Notes: generated by a model not told the origin, from the sequence alone. Shown: positions 38,008-48,430, counted from the first letter of the stretch. The stretch: 64,000 nucleotides of DNA from Mycobacterium colombiense (GCF_001665835.1 NZ_LZSX01000072.1:116787-180786), one strand, 5' to 3'. Numbers and translations: made by a program.

Positions 38008-39108
38008 ATGCTCTCAACCATGGGTGATGCATCACTGACGGCCGAACTCGGCCGTGTCCTGGTCACCGGGGGGTCCGGATTCGTCGGCGCCAACCTGGTA
38101 ACCACTTTGCTCGACCGCGGGCATCAGGTCCGCTCCTTCGACCGTGCGCCCTCACCGCTGCCGCCCCACCCGCGGCTGGAGGTGCTGCAGGGTGACATCA
38201 CCGACACGGCCGTGTGCGCGCGGGCGGTCGACGGCATCGACACCGTCTTCCACACCGCCGCGATCATCGACCTGATGGGCGGCGCGTCGGTGACCGATGA
38301 GTACCGCCAGCGCAGCTTCGGTGTCAACGTCGGGGGCACCGAGAACCTGGTCCGTGCCGGACAGGCCGCCGGGGTGCAGCGCTTCGTCTACACCTCGTCC
38401 AACAGCGTCGTCATGGGTGGCCAGAACATCGCCGGCGGCGACGAGACACTGCCCTACACCAACCGGTTCAACGACCTGTACACCGAGACCAAGGTGATCG
38501 CCGAGCGATTCGTCTTGGGCCAGAACGGGGTTGACGGCCTGTTGACGTGTGCCATCCGGCCCAGCGGCATCTGGGGCCGGGGCGATCAGACGATGTTCCG
38601 CAAGCTGTTCGAAAGCGTGATCGCCGGCCACGTCAAGGTGCTGATCGGGCGCAAATCGGCCCGGCTGGATAACTCCTACGTGCACAACCTGATTCACGGT
38701 TTCATCCTGGCGGCCGAGCACCTGACGCCCGGCGGCACCGCGCCCGGCGAGGCGTACTTCATCAACGACGCCGAGCCGATCAACATGTTCGAGTTCGCCA
38801 GGCCGGTCGTCGAGGCCTGCGGGGAGAAGTGGCCACGGGTCCGGGTGAACGGCCCCATCGTGCGCGCCGCGATGACGGGTTGGCAGCGGCTGCATTTCCG
38901 ATTCGGGATACCGGCGCCGCTGCTCGAGCCGCTCGCCGTCGAGCGGCTGTATCTGGACAACTTCTTCTCCATCGACAAGGCGTCGCGCGATCTCGGCTAT
39001 CAGCCCCTGTTCAACACCGAGCAGGCGCTGTCGGAATGCCTGTCGTACTACGTCGAGATGTTCGACCAGATGAAGCGACAAGTCCTGGCCGGCAAGGCAT
39101 CCGCCTAG
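38008..39108 (+). CDS. 3-beta-hydroxysteroid dehydrogenase/isomerase family protein (Rv1106c-like)
   Basis: A 366-residue extended SDR. The NAD loop is VLVTGGSGFVGANLV; the catalytic Tyr-Lys is in YTETKVIAERF and Ser in VYTSSNSVVMGG. The sequence follows M. tuberculosis Rv1106c closely as recalled; that enzyme oxidises cholesterol to cholestenone. The start is ATG 38008 or ATG 38020; neither has a clear ribosome binding site, and the KstR box lies just upstream. Its stop overlaps the convergent esterase stop at CTAG. Confidence 0.93.
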   Translation: MLSTMGDASLTAELGRVLVTGGSGFVGANLVTTLLDRGHQVRSFDRAPSPLPPHPRLEVLQGDITDTAVCARAVDGIDTVFHTAAIIDLMGGASVTDEYRQRSFGVNVGGTENLVRAGQAAGVQRFVYTSSNSVVMGGQNIAGGDETLPYTNRFNDLYTETKVIAERFVLGQNGVDGLLTCAIRPSGIWGRGDQTMFRKLFESVIAGHVKVLIGRKSARLDNSYVHNLIHGFILAAEHLTPGGTAPGEAYFINDAEPINMFEFARPVVEACGEKWPRVRVNGPIVRAAMTGWQRLHFRFGIPAPLLEPLAVERLYLDNFFSIDKASRDLGYQPLFNTEQALSECLSYYVEMFDQMKRQVLAGKASA

Positions 39109-40649
39109 CGGAAGCTCACCATCTCACTGCCCCAGGCCGCGCGGATGCCGGCATCGACGTCGTGCGCGACCGCGTCGCTGCGGCCGATGATCAGGCAGGA
39201 GCGGTCGTCCTGCGCATACGGCGTCCACTCCGGCTCACCGGCGGGACCCGCGGGCGTGCCGTTCGCGGCGAAGTTGATCCACCGGGCGCGCACCCTCTTG
39301 GATACCGCCTTGGCGGTTCTGGTACCGCCGAGCTTCAGGGTGGGATCCTTGGGCGCACCGAGAGTGCCCCAGACGTAAGGCAATTCGGTGGCATGCGCGG
39401 CGTTGACCATCAGCAGCTTCAGCAACGGGGTGGCGTAATCGAACCGGTACAGATAGACCGGCGCGACCCGGCTGTGGCCCTCGGCGAGCCACACCGACGG
39501 CATCCGGAAGCCGACGTCGGTCGCAATGCTCAAACTCCTTGCCTTGCGCCGCATTCGCGAATACGCCGAGCCGATCACCTCTTCGGTGGGCAACTGCAGA
39601 TCGGGTTGTTCGGCGGCGATCTGGTTGAACATCGACGTGATCGCGCTCGGTGTGATCGGCATCAGCGGCGAGCGCATCAACCGAAACAGCGCCGCCTCGT
39701 GCTTGTTGGTGCCGATGATCAACGGGACCGGATGTGAGCGGCCCTCCTGTGCCAGCTTGACCGGGTAGTCGGTCAGCACGTCGCCGTCGACGATCGGGAC
39801 GAACGCCAGCCTTCCCGGGTTGCGCACCGGCACCTCGTCGAACACCCGTTGCGACGCGGCCAGGATGGTCGCCATGGGCAGGTCGAGCAGCTTTTGCGAT
39901 TCCGACGGGGCGACATCCAGCCGGTCGAGGAAGGCCTTGGCCACCAGGGCGGCCCGCTCGCGGTCGTAAACCGAAGTGGCCGGCGAACTTTGCGCGATCG
40001 CCGCGCCGAACAGACCCTCGGCCGCGGGGCTGGCCAGCAGGGTGGTGACGATCCCGGCCCCGGCGGACTCGCCGAACAGGGTGACCCGCCGCGGATCGCC
40101 GCCGAAGGCCGCGATGTTGTCCCGCACCCACTCCAGCGCCGCCAGCACGTCGCGCAAGCCGACGTTCGAGTCGAAATTCCGTCCCGCGCGATCAAACGAC
40201 GACAGGTCGAGAAAGCCGAGCGCCCCGAGCCGATAGTTGACGGTCACCACGACGACGTCGCCGTGGCTGACCAATCTGCGGCCGTCATACAGCGTCTGGC
40301 TGCTCGACCCCAGGACGTAGGCGCCGCCGTGCAGCCAGACCATCACCGGCTTGGCGTCGCCGGGCCGGGTGGCAGAAGACGTCCAGACGTTGAGCCGCAA
40401 GCAATCTTCACCCTGTGGCGCGCCCAGATCCAGTGGCATGTTGGGAAATACGGGTTGCGGGCACGCCGGCCCGAATGCGGTGGCGTCGGCGACCGCGGTA
40501 CTGCGCGCGGGCGGTTGGGGCGCCCGGAAACGCAGCTCGCCGGCGGGAGCCGCCGCGTACCGAATGCCCTTCCACGCCTTGACGTTGTCCTCTGCGATGC
40601 CCCGGACCGGGCCGTAGTTGGTTTCGACCACCAAGTCGTCGATTGCCAT
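39105..40649 (-). CDS. Type-B carboxylesterase (para-nitrobenzyl esterase-like), intact
   Basis: A 514-residue alpha/beta hydrolase of the carboxylesterase type-B family. HGGAYVLGSS is the oxyanion motif, GGDPRRVTLFGESAGAGIV carries the nucleophile Ser, and NAAHATELPYVWG the His. The M. tuberculosis counterparts Rv1104 and Rv1105 are recalled as two fragments; here the frame is complete. The natural ester substrate is unknown. It is convergent with the steroid dehydrogenase gene. Confidence 0.9.
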   Translation of the reverse strand: MAIDDLVVETNYGPVRGIAEDNVKAWKGIRYAAAPAGELRFRAPQPPARSTAVADATAFGPACPQPVFPNMPLDLGAPQGEDCLRLNVWTSSATRPGDAKPVMVWLHGGAYVLGSSSQTLYDGRRLVSHGDVVVVTVNYRLGALGFLDLSSFDRAGRNFDSNVGLRDVLAALEWVRDNIAAFGGDPRRVTLFGESAGAGIVTTLLASPAAEGLFGAAIAQSSPATSVYDRERAALVAKAFLDRLDVAPSESQKLLDLPMATILAASQRVFDEVPVRNPGRLAFVPIVDGDVLTDYPVKLAQEGRSHPVPLIIGTNKHEAALFRLMRSPLMPITPSAITSMFNQIAAEQPDLQLPTEEVIGSAYSRMRRKARSLSIATDVGFRMPSVWLAEGHSRVAPVYLYRFDYATPLLKLLMVNAAHATELPYVWGTLGAPKDPTLKLGGTRTAKAVSKRVRARWINFAANGTPAGPAGEPEWTPYAQDDRSCLIIGRSDAVAHDVDAGIRAAWGSEMVSFR

Positions 40650-40674
40650 GCGCGTGCGAAATCTCCTGAAGAAC

Positions 40675-41472
40675 CTAGAAAAGGCGTTGCGTGAGGAACT
40701 CGACCACGCGCTTGCGGGCCTCGTAGGCGGGGTGGCCGTCGACTTCGCGGACCTCGTCGGTGAGCACTGAGTGCGCCATCTTGCCGAAGCCGTGCTGATT
40801 GTTTGGGCCTGAGTCGATGTCGATCACCTCGAAGGCGTCGCCGAGCCGCTGCTTGAGCGTCACGAACCGCTCGGCCGGCGCCGTCTTGTCCTCGCTGAAC
40901 CGCAGGCCCATTGCGCACAGGCCGTCATTGGCGCACCGGTCGGCCACGGTGGCCAGCTCGGATTCGCTCAGGCCGGGGTCGCGGCGCCGCGCGGCGCCCA
41001 GCGGGAACGGGACCGACGGCTGCGAAAGCACCGGCGCCAGCACGCTGTCGTCGACCGCGGCGGCCAGCGCGAACCCGCCGGTGAAGCACTGGCCGATCAC
41101 GCCGACGCCCTTACCCGGCGTCGACGCGTTGAGATCACGCGCCAGCGCACGCAGGAACGATGCCACCGGCCTCTGCTTGTTCAGCGCGAGTGCCGCGAAT
41201 TCTCTTGCCACGCAAGCCCGCCCGATCGCGCCGACGAGGTAACCGGCCGTCTTGGCCTTGCCCGGCTCGCCGAACAGTGAGGGCATGGCGACGGTGAAGC
41301 CGTTGTCCACCAGGTGATTACCCAGGGCGAGCACGCCGGGATGGATCCCGGGAATCTCGGGGATCAGCACCACACCGGGGCCTCTGCCCCTGCGGTAGAC
41401 GTCATGGGTGTATCCGCCGCCGCTGAACGGTGCCGCCGACCATCCGGACAGATCAGCCTCTGGTGCAGTCAC
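40675..41472 (-). CDS. Dienelactone hydrolase family protein
   Basis: A 265-residue alpha/beta hydrolase with a Cys nucleophile: [13 protein letters not shown] is the G-x-C-x-G-G elbow, and NNQHGFG carries the His. The first strands ([13 protein letters not shown]) also match DLH. The family cleaves dienelactones and similar cyclic esters. It is upstream of the esterase on the same strand with a 25-base gap, suggesting a two-gene unit for ester or lactone catabolism. It occupies the place of Rv1101c-Rv1103c. Confidence 0.87.
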   Translation of the reverse strand: MTAPEADLSGWSAAPFSGGGYTHDVYRRGRGPGVVLIPEIPGIHPGVLALGNHLVDNGFTVAMPSLFGEPGKAKTAGYLVGAIGRACVAREFAALALNKQRPVASFLRALARDLNASTPGKGVGVIGQCFTGGFALAAAVDDSVLAPVLSQPSVPFPLGAARRRDPGLSESELATVADRCANDGLCAMGLRFSEDKTAPAERFVTLKQRLGDAFEVIDIDSGPNNQHGFGKMAHSVLTDEVREVDGHPAYEARKRVVEFLTQRLF

Positions 41473-41503
41473 GTCGACAGGGCCCCTTGCTTGCGCGGGT
41501 GGG

Positions 41504-42202
41504 TTAGCGGCTTGGCAAAGGCGGTTGCGATTGCGTCGCCGACGCCAGCGTACGGAACTGATCGGTGTTTCCGGCGCCGGTTATCGCAATTTGGGTGGCG
41601 CCGCCCGGGCCGCTGAGCCGGGTCGTCCATATCGGCTCGGCGTCCACGCCGTCCTGGCCGGAACCCTGATAGACCACCCAGTTGGTCCCGGCGACGTCGA
41701 CCGCGCCGGTCGGGAAGGCCGACGGATGAATCGAGTTGACCAGCTTGTCCTCGTCGGCGTCGCTCTGGGTCAGGCTCAGATACATCCCGGTCGGACTGAC
41801 GTAGCCGACGACCGAGATGGGCGCGTTCACCCGCTGCCCGCTGGCGGGGTCGGTCCGCCCGCCCTGGATGCCACCGCGGTGGCCGGAGTTGGCCTGCCAG
41901 CCGGCGGGCAGCCGGGGTTGGCGGATGGGAAAGCCGAGCGCGGAAGCGTCGGCACGCAGGGCCGCGCCCGCGTCATAGGACGGGACGGGGCCCTCGTGGT
42001 TGCCGAGCTGAAACGAGCACATGCCGAGCATCCCGGCCAGCACGACACACCCGATGACCAGCGGAATCAGGGACCAGAACATGTCCCTGCCGTCCTGCAA
42101 CAGCCGGGGCTTCGCCGGCCTGGGCGCCGGTCCTGCTTGCGGAGACGGCGCGCCTGCTACGTTCCCATCAAGCTGGGCATTCAGCGGCGGCTCCTCCGTC
42201 AT
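41504..42202 (-). CDS. DUF4245 membrane-anchored protein (Rv1100-like)
   Basis: A 232-residue protein: a Pro-rich cytoplasmic N-terminus, one membrane helix ([21 protein letters not shown], about residues 44-64), then an extracytoplasmic domain ([18 protein letters not shown], then [16 protein letters not shown]). The length equals Rv1100. It is divergent from glpX with a 54-base gap. Function unknown. Confidence 0.88.
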   Translation of the reverse strand: MTEEPPLNAQLDGNVAGAPSPQAGPAPRPAKPRLLQDGRDMFWSLIPLVIGCVVLAGMLGMCSFQLGNHEGPVPSYDAGAALRADASALGFPIRQPRLPAGWQANSGHRGGIQGGRTDPASGQRVNAPISVVGYVSPTGMYLSLTQSDADEDKLVNSIHPSAFPTGAVDVAGTNWVVYQGSGQDGVDAEPIWTTRLSGPGGATQIAITGAGNTDQFRTLASATQSQPPLPSR

Positions 42203-42256
42203 CCCCCAAGTATCCCAGTTCCAGCGGACCGATCCGCCTCTGGGACAATTCCAACC

Positions 42257-43336
42257 ATGACAGTTGAGGGCGACCACTCGACCGCCACCACCGGCCGGAG
42301 CCCAGCGCAGGGGCGACCGCGCGGTGAGGCTCCGGACCGCAACCTGGCTTTGGAACTGGTACGCGTCACCGAGGCCGGCGCCATGGCCGCAGGTCGCTGG
42401 GTCGGCCGCGGCGACAAAGAGGGCGGCGACGGGGCGGCCGTCGACGCGATGCGTGAGCTGGTCAACACGGTGTCGATGCGCGGCGTCGTCGTCATCGGCG
42501 AGGGTGAGAAGGACCACGCGCCGATGCTCTACAACGGCGAGGAGGTCGGCAACGGCGACGGCGCGGAGTGCGACTTCGCCGTCGACCCGATCGACGGCAC
42601 CACGCTGATGAGCAAGGGCATGCCCAACGCCATCTCCGTGCTGGCGGTGGCCGACCGCGGCGCGATGTTCGACCCGTCCGCGGTGTTCTACATGAACAAG
42701 ATCGCCGTCGGGCCCGAGGCCGCGCACGTACTCGACATCACCGCCCCGATCGCCGAGAACATCAAAGCCGTCGCCAAGGTCAAGGCGCTGTCGGTACGGG
42801 ACATGACCGTGTGCATCCTGGACCGGCCGCGGCACGCCAAGCTGATCCACGAGGTCCGGGCGACCGGGGCCCGGATCCGGCTGATCACCGACGGCGACGT
42901 CGCCGGCGCCATCTCGGCCTGCCGGCCGCACTCTGGCACCGACATGCTGGCCGGGATCGGCGGCACCCCGGAGGGCATCATCGCCGCCGCCGCGATCCGC
43001 TGCATGGGCGGCGCCATCCAGGCGCAGCTGGCCCCCACGGACGACGAGGAACGCCAGAAGGCCGTCGACGCCGGCTACGACATCGACCGCGTGCTGACCA
43101 CCGAGGACCTGGTCTCCGGTGAGAACGTGTTCTTCTGCGCGACCGGAGTCACCAACGGTGACCTGCTCAAGGGCGTGCAGTACTACCCCGGCGGCTGCAC
43201 CACCCAGTCGATCGTGATGCGGTCGAAGTCGGGCACCGTCCGGATGATCGAGGCCTACCACCGGCTGTCGAAACTCAACGAATACTCTTCCATCGACTTC
43301 ACCGGCGACAGCTCTGCCGCCTATCCCCTGCCCTGA
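42257..43336 (+). CDS. glpX: Class II fructose-1,6-bisphosphatase GlpX
   Basis: A 359-residue phosphatase of gluconeogenesis. The metal and substrate motifs are present: [29 protein letters not shown], and [20 protein letters not shown]. tuberculosis relies on this class II enzyme (Rv1099c) for growth on fatty acids. ATG 42257 gives the family N-terminus. fum follows 30 bases later, forming a central-carbon operon. Confidence 0.96.
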   Translation: MTVEGDHSTATTGRSPAQGRPRGEAPDRNLALELVRVTEAGAMAAGRWVGRGDKEGGDGAAVDAMRELVNTVSMRGVVVIGEGEKDHAPMLYNGEEVGNGDGAECDFAVDPIDGTTLMSKGMPNAISVLAVADRGAMFDPSAVFYMNKIAVGPEAAHVLDITAPIAENIKAVAKVKALSVRDMTVCILDRPRHAKLIHEVRATGARIRLITDGDVAGAISACRPHSGTDMLAGIGGTPEGIIAAAAIRCMGGAIQAQLAPTDDEERQKAVDAGYDIDRVLTTEDLVSGENVFFCATGVTNGDLLKGVQYYPGGCTTQSIVMRSKSGTVRMIEAYHRLSKLNEYSSIDFTGDSSAAYPLP

Positions 43337-43366
43337 CCAACCATCGAGGAACAAGGAAGCCACTCT

Positions 43367-44785
43367 ATGGCCGCTGACGGCTCTGGAAACGACACCGAGT
43401 ACCGCATCGAGCACGACACCATGGGCGAGGTGCGCGTACCCGCAAAAGCGTTGTGGCGCGCGCAAACCCAGCGTGCGGTCGAGAACTTCCCGATCTCGGG
43501 TCGCGGCTTGGAGCGCACCCAGATCCGCGCGTTGGGCTTGTTGAAGGGCGCCTGCGCGCAGGTCAACAAGGACCTCGGCCTGCTGGCGCCGGAGAAGGCC
43601 GACGCGATCATCGCCGCGGCGGCTGAGATCGCCGACGGCCAGCACGACGACCAGTTCCCCATCGACGTCTTTCAGACCGGTTCGGGCACCAGTTCCAACA
43701 TGAATACCAACGAGGTGATCGCAAGCATCGCGGCCGCCAACGGTGTGACGGTTCACCCCAACGACGACGTCAACATGTCGCAGTCGTCGAATGACACCTT
43801 CCCCACCGCAACGCACATCGCGGCCACCGAGGCCGCCGTGCGTCATCTCATTCCCGCCCTCGAGGTGCTGCACGCCGCCCTGGCCGGCAAGGCCCGCGAG
43901 TGGCACACCGTGGTCAAGTCGGGCCGCACCCACCTGATGGACGCCGTCCCGGTGACGCTCGGTCAGGAATTCAGCGGGTACGCCCGGCAGATCGAGGCGG
44001 GCATCGAGCGGGTGCGCGCGACACTGCCCCGCCTGGGCGAGCTGGCTATCGGCGGCACCGCGGTCGGTACCGGCCTGAACGCTCCCGACGGCTTCGGCGC
44101 CAAGGTGGTCGAAACGTTGGTCACCTCCACCGGGCTGAGTGAATTGCGCACGGCGGCAAACTCATTCGAGGCGCAGGCGGCGCGCGACGGGCTGGTCGAG
44201 GCTTCCGGCGCGCTGCGCACCATCGCGGTGTCGCTCACCAAGATCGCCAACGACGTGCGCTGGATGGGGTCGGGCCCGCTGACCGGCCTGGCCGAGATCC
44301 AGCTGCCCGACCTGCAGCCGGGTAGCTCAATCATGCCGGGCAAGGTCAATCCCGTTCTGCCCGAGGCGGTCACGCAGGTCGCCGCCCAGGTGATCGGCAA
44401 CGACGCCGCGGTCGCATGGGGCGGTGGAAATGGTGCGTTCGAACTCAACGTCTACATCCCGATGATGGCCCGCAACGTACTCGAGTCTTTCAAGCTGCTG
44501 ACCAACGTGTCGAAGCTGTTCGCCGAGCGCTGCATCACCGGACTGGCCGCCAATGTGGAGCACCTGCGCGAGCTGGCCGAGTCGTCGCCGTCCATCGTGA
44601 CGCCGCTGAACTCGGCGATCGGCTACGAGGAGGCCGCGGCGGTGGCCAAGCAAGCGCTCAAGGAGCGCAAGACGATTCGTCAGACGGTGATCGATCGCGG
44701 CCTGATCGGCGACAAGTTGTCGATCGAGGAACTCGACCGGCGGCTCGACGTGCTGGCGATGGCCAAGGTCAAACCCGAAGACTGA
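43367..44785 (+). CDS. fum: Class II fumarate hydratase Fum (FumC type)
   Basis: A 472-residue enzyme converting fumarate to malate in the TCA cycle. The superfamily signature [15 protein letters not shown] is intact, as are the substrate segments [14 protein letters not shown] and SSNDTFPT. It is probably cotranscribed with glpX and corresponds to Rv1098c. Confidence 0.97.
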   Translation: MAADGSGNDTEYRIEHDTMGEVRVPAKALWRAQTQRAVENFPISGRGLERTQIRALGLLKGACAQVNKDLGLLAPEKADAIIAAAAEIADGQHDDQFPIDVFQTGSGTSSNMNTNEVIASIAAANGVTVHPNDDVNMSQSSNDTFPTATHIAATEAAVRHLIPALEVLHAALAGKAREWHTVVKSGRTHLMDAVPVTLGQEFSGYARQIEAGIERVRATLPRLGELAIGGTAVGTGLNAPDGFGAKVVETLVTSTGLSELRTAANSFEAQAARDGLVEASGALRTIAVSLTKIANDVRWMGSGPLTGLAEIQLPDLQPGSSIMPGKVNPVLPEAVTQVAAQVIGNDAAVAWGGGNGAFELNVYIPMMARNVLESFKLLTNVSKLFAERCITGLAANVEHLRELAESSPSIVTPLNSAIGYEEAAAVAKQALKERKTIRQTVIDRGLIGDKLSIEELDRRLDVLAMAKVKPED

Positions 44786-44839
44786 GCCGGCCGTCCGGGG
44801 GGTGACGGCGGTGGTCGACGAGAGTAAGGGTGGTTTTCC

Positions 44840-45883
44840 ATGACGGCTCCTCCCGGCGGTCCCTACGGTCAGGGGCCCTACGGAAGCAATCCGTATGGGC
44901 AGGACCCGAATTGGGGCGGCCAGCCGCAGGGCGGTCCAGGGCCTTACCCGCAGGGCGGTCCAGGCCCCTACCCGCAGGGCGGTCCAGGTCCCTACCCGCA
45001 GGGCGGTCCAGGGCCTTACCCGCAGGGCGGTCCAGGTCCCTACCCGCAGGGCGGTCCGTATGGCTACCCGCCGCCGGGTGGCCAGTACCCATATCAGCAG
45101 TATCCCCAACCCGGACAACAGTTTCCGCCGGGTGGCCCCGGCGGGCCCTACCCTCCGGGGCCGCCGCCGGGTGGATCCGGCTCGAAGCTGCCGTGGCTGA
45201 TCGTCGCCGGTCTGGTCGTGCTGGCGGTCATCGCGCTGGTGGCGACGCTGCTGGTGATGCGGGGCGGACATGACAACAAGCCGGCCACCGCGCCCTCGAC
45301 AACGAGCACCTCGGTTTCGCAGCCGAAGAACTCCGCGCAGAACGCGACCGACTGCACCCCGAACGTGTCCGGCGGTGAGATGCCGCGGGGCGATTCGATC
45401 TCCGCCGGCAAGCTTTCGTTCCCCGCCAGTGCGGCCCCGGGCGGCTGGACGGTGTTCTCCGACGACCAGGGTCCGAACCTGATCGGCGGGCTGGGGGTCG
45501 CCCAGGACGTGCCCGGGGCCAATCAGTGGATGATGACGGCCGAGGTCGGCGTCACCAATTTCGTTTCCAGCATGGACCTTACGGCCCAAGCCACGAAATT
45601 GATGCAATGCATCGTCGCGGGCCCCGGCTACGCGAACGCCCAGCCCACGCTCGGACCGACGAAGTCGTCGTCGATCACCGTCGACGGCACCAAGGCCGCC
45701 CGGGTCGACGCCGACGTCACGATCGCCGATCCCAGTCGCAACGTCAAGGGTGACTCCGTCACCATCATCGCCGTCGACACCAAGCCGGTGACGGTCTTCA
45801 TCGGCAGCACACCCATCGGTGACTCCGCCTCGGCGGGCCTCGTCGGCAAAATCATTGCCGCGCTGAAGGTCTCGAAGTCCTGA
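44840..45883 (+). CDS. Gly/Pro-rich membrane protein (Rv1097c-like)
   Basis: A 347-residue protein. Residues 1-115 are cytoplasmic and Gly/Pro/Tyr-rich, with five exact eight-residue repeats QGGPGPYP (residues about 30-69) plus a variant sixth. A single membrane helix (LPWLIVAGLVVLAVIALVATLLV, about 117-139) leads to a Ser/Thr-rich linker and an extracytoplasmic domain with two Cys (ATDCTPN, LMQCIV). Function unknown. Confidence 0.85.
   Translation: MTAPPGGPYGQGPYGSNPYGQDPNWGGQPQGGPGPYPQGGPGPYPQGGPGPYPQGGPGPYPQGGPGPYPQGGPYGYPPPGGQYPYQQYPQPGQQFPPGGPGGPYPPGPPPGGSGSKLPWLIVAGLVVLAVIALVATLLVMRGGHDNKPATAPSTTSTSVSQPKNSAQNATDCTPNVSGGEMPRGDSISAGKLSFPASAAPGGWTVFSDDQGPNLIGGLGVAQDVPGANQWMMTAEVGVTNFVSSMDLTAQATKLMQCIVAGPGYANAQPTLGPTKSSSITVDGTKAARVDADVTIADPSRNVKGDSVTIIAVDTKPVTVFIGSTPIGDSASAGLVGKIIAALKVSKS
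44927..45070 (+). repeat. 24-bp tandem repeat encoding QGGPGPYP
   Basis: Five copies of a 24-base unit starting CAGGGCGGTCCAGG (44927-45046) and a degenerate sixth (45047-45070). Copies differ only at silent positions (GGG/GGC/GGT and CCT/CCC/TAC context). The copy number is likely to vary between strains and was probably shaped by slippage. Confidence 0.9.
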
Positions 45884-45898
45884 CGCAGGTTGGCCCGG

Positions 45899-47461
45899 CT
45901 AACCGGCCGGGCCGGTCGGCGCCGAGACGTGGGTGGCCTCGGATCGCCCGCGCAGCACCGTGGAATAGCATTCGGCCCACTGCGCGCGCTCGGCCTCACC
46001 CGCGGCATCGATGGCACCCGCCGAGCACAGGATCCGTCTGTCGGAGGTTTTGGCGAGGTCGGCCAGCCGCGCGGCTTCGTTGACGGCGTCACCGATCACG
46101 GTGTATTCGTACCGGTTTTCAGCGCCGACGTTGCCGGCGAACACCCGACCCGCTGACACACCGATGCCGAAATCGACCGGCAGCCTGCGCAGTTGGGATC
46201 CGAGCGCACGGGCGGTCGCCAACGCCGACGATGCGGGCTCGCTGATCGGCAACGGCACCCCGAAGACGGCGAGTGCGGCATCGCCGGCGAATTTGTTGAT
46301 CAGCCCGTGGTGTTCGTCGACGGCGTGCACGACGATCCGGAAGAAGTCATTGAGCACCTCCGCGACCTCTTGCGGTGGGCGGCTTTCGGCGAGCCGGGTG
46401 GATCCGACCAGGTCGATGAAAAGCACCGCCGCTTCGACCACGTCGCCCGACAGCGTCGCCCCCTCGCTGAGGGCGCGTTGTGCGACGTCGGCGCCCACAT
46501 GGCGGCCGAACAGGTCACGCAGCCGGTCGCGCTCGGCGAGGCCCGCCACCATTCGGTTGAATCCCGTTTGCAGGCGCCCGATTTGGGATCGTTCGTAGGC
46601 GCCGACATACGTTTCCATGCGGCCGTGCTCGACCTCGGCCATCGCGTCGACGACCTCGCCGACCGGATCCGAGATCGACCGCGAGGTCAGGATCATCGTG
46701 GGCAGTCCCAGCACCAGCGCCGCCAGCGACACCACCAGAATCGGCACGTCCAGCGAGGCCGACTTCTCGATCAGCCAGCCATACGAGCGCAGAACTACCA
46801 GCGTCGCGATGACGGCGATGGGAAAGGCGCTGCACAAGAACCACAGCAGGACCAGCCGCGCGTACACGCTCGGCACCGCCAGCCGCGGCTCGGCGCCCAG
46901 CGTGGCGGCGCGCATGATGGGCCGCAGGGTGCGCTGCGCGAGCAGCATCCCGGTGCCGGCGGCCGCCGATCCGCCGAGCAGCACGCCGAGCACGATGGGC
47001 AGCAGAAGTTGGGCCCCGCCAGTCAGATTCAGCAGGATGAAGATCCCGCCGGTCGTCGCCCAGGACGTCACCAGGATCGCCGACTGGCGCCCGGCCAGCT
47101 TCATCACGGCTTCGCGTTGTTGCGGGGTGGGTTCATTACCGGCGACGTACCAGCGCACGGTGGGCACCAGGCTGACGGCGCCGGCGACCGCGACGCTGAC
47201 GATGCCCAGCACGATGAGCAGCACCACGGGCGCGGTGTTCTGCCGTGCGAAGTCTGCGTTGGCGCCGACGGAAGTGTGGCCCCGCAACGGAATCAGGATG
47301 GCCGCCACCTCGACGACGGCCAACAGGTAGGACAGGCTCATATCGAACCCGTATTGAAACAACCACCGTCGAAAGGACTTTCGTTGCCCCATGGCGGGCT
47401 GCCGCCCCGGGCCACGCCACGATGGCGGAAGCCGATCCCGAAGCCAGCCCACGGTGATCAC
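45899..47461 (-). CDS. Membrane adenylate cyclase with HAMP domain
   Basis: A 520-residue protein: about six membrane helices (residues 40-290), a HAMP linker (TSRSISDPVGEVVDAMAEVEHG, about 290-350), and a class III cyclase domain (about 360-500). The catalytic set is complete: metal Asp in VLFIDLVGSTRL and AGDAALAVF, Lys in INKFAGD, adenine Asp in TVIGDAVNEAARL, and the Asn-Arg pair in the same motif. The layout matches the M. tuberculosis Rv1318c-Rv1320c/Rv3645 group. GTG 47461 is used; ATG 47392 is an alternative start. Confidence 0.9.
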   Translation of the reverse strand: MITVGWLRDRLPPSWRGPGRQPAMGQRKSFRRWLFQYGFDMSLSYLLAVVEVAAILIPLRGHTSVGANADFARQNTAPVVLLIVLGIVSVAVAGAVSLVPTVRWYVAGNEPTPQQREAVMKLAGRQSAILVTSWATTGGIFILLNLTGGAQLLLPIVLGVLLGGSAAAGTGMLLAQRTLRPIMRAATLGAEPRLAVPSVYARLVLLWFLCSAFPIAVIATLVVLRSYGWLIEKSASLDVPILVVSLAALVLGLPTMILTSRSISDPVGEVVDAMAEVEHGRMETYVGAYERSQIGRLQTGFNRMVAGLAERDRLRDLFGRHVGADVAQRALSEGATLSGDVVEAAVLFIDLVGSTRLAESRPPQEVAEVLNDFFRIVVHAVDEHHGLINKFAGDAALAVFGVPLPISEPASSALATARALGSQLRRLPVDFGIGVSAGRVFAGNVGAENRYEYTVIGDAVNEAARLADLAKTSDRRILCSAGAIDAAGEAERAQWAECYSTVLRGRSEATHVSAPTGPAG

Positions 47462-47497
47462 CCTATGAAGGTAGCCGCGTCTGGTCCGAAATTTGCT

Positions 47498-48373
47498 CTA
47501 CGCACCGTTGTTCGGCCCGCCGGAGTTCTGCCCTGGGATGTCGGTGATCGGGAAATTCGGCATCGGTTTCGGTGAGGGCGTATTGGGCAGCGTGGGGATG
47601 TCGCCGGGTGGGATGTCGTGCAGGCCGTTGACGGGCGGACCGTTCTCCCGGCTGCCGTAACTGCTGCCGGGAGAACGCGATCCCAGCAGGTCGCTGACCG
47701 TCACCAACCGGTAGCCGTTGGCCTTGAGCACCGGGATGAACTGATACACCAGGTCGACGGTGCTCGAGTAGGTGCTGTGCAGCAGGACCACCGAGCCGGG
47801 CTTGATGTAGGTCATCAGCATGTAGCGCGTCGCCGCCGTGTTCGAGTCGTTCGCCCAATCGAAAGGGATCACGTCCCAGAGGATTTCGGCCAGGCCGAAT
47901 TGGCCAGCGGCCTGGCGCACCACCGGGTCGGACAATCCGCCCGCGGGGCGATACAGGTTCGGGGTGCGGCCGGTCGCGGCGGTGATCGCGTCGTTGGCCT
48001 TGGAGAACTGGGCGGCGATGTCCTCGCGCGGGATCGTGGTCATGTTGGGGTGTTCCCAGGTGTGGCTGCCGATCTCCATCCCCGCGTCGGCAATGCGCTT
48101 GGCCCCGGCCGGGTCGGCGGCCACCTTGTTGCCGATCAGGAAGAAGGTGGCCTTGGCGTCGTTCTCCTTCAGTATTTGCAGCAGCCGCCCGTCGAACGGC
48201 CCCGGCCCGTCGTCGAACGTCAACGCGACGCACTTGATGACCGAGCAGCTGAGGTCGTCGGCGCGCGTCACGTGACCCGTGAGCCCGCCGATCACCAGCA
48301 CCGCGACGGCCGCCGCCACACCGACAACCGTGCGCCAGTAGCGCCAGGCTTGGGTGTCGGGTCGTTTCGCCAC
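47498..48373 (-). CDS. Polysaccharide deacetylase (NodB family), Rv1096-like
   Basis: A 291-residue exported enzyme. An N-terminal membrane/signal segment (VVGVAAAVAVLVIGGLTG, about residues 16-33) is followed by a NodB domain with motif 1 TFDDGPG, motif 2 SHTWEHP, motif 3 RPAGG, motif 4 WD and motif 5 LLHST, all with metal or catalytic residues kept. It probably deacetylates peptidoglycan amino sugars. The C-terminal about 45 residues are Pro/Gly/Asn-rich. Confidence 0.92.
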   Translation of the reverse strand: MAKRPDTQAWRYWRTVVGVAAAVAVLVIGGLTGHVTRADDLSCSVIKCVALTFDDGPGPFDGRLLQILKENDAKATFFLIGNKVAADPAGAKRIADAGMEIGSHTWEHPNMTTIPREDIAAQFSKANDAITAATGRTPNLYRPAGGLSDPVVRQAAGQFGLAEILWDVIPFDWANDSNTAATRYMLMTYIKPGSVVLLHSTYSSTVDLVYQFIPVLKANGYRLVTVSDLLGSRSPGSSYGSRENGPPVNGLHDIPPGDIPTLPNTPSPKPMPNFPITDIPGQNSGGPNNGA

Positions 48374-48430
48374 CGTGGAAGTTTAGCGAAGGCAGGCCTA
48401 CCCGGAGTGGAGCGCGCTGGTCAGGCGCCC

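Noticed and set aside
41504..43933. An 809-codon open frame on the minus strand crossing glpX and the start of fum
   Set aside because: Only the C-terminal 232 codons (41504-42202) look like a protein. The rest is antisense to glpX and fum, with the His/Asp/Val-rich composition typical of antisense frames in GC-rich DNA.
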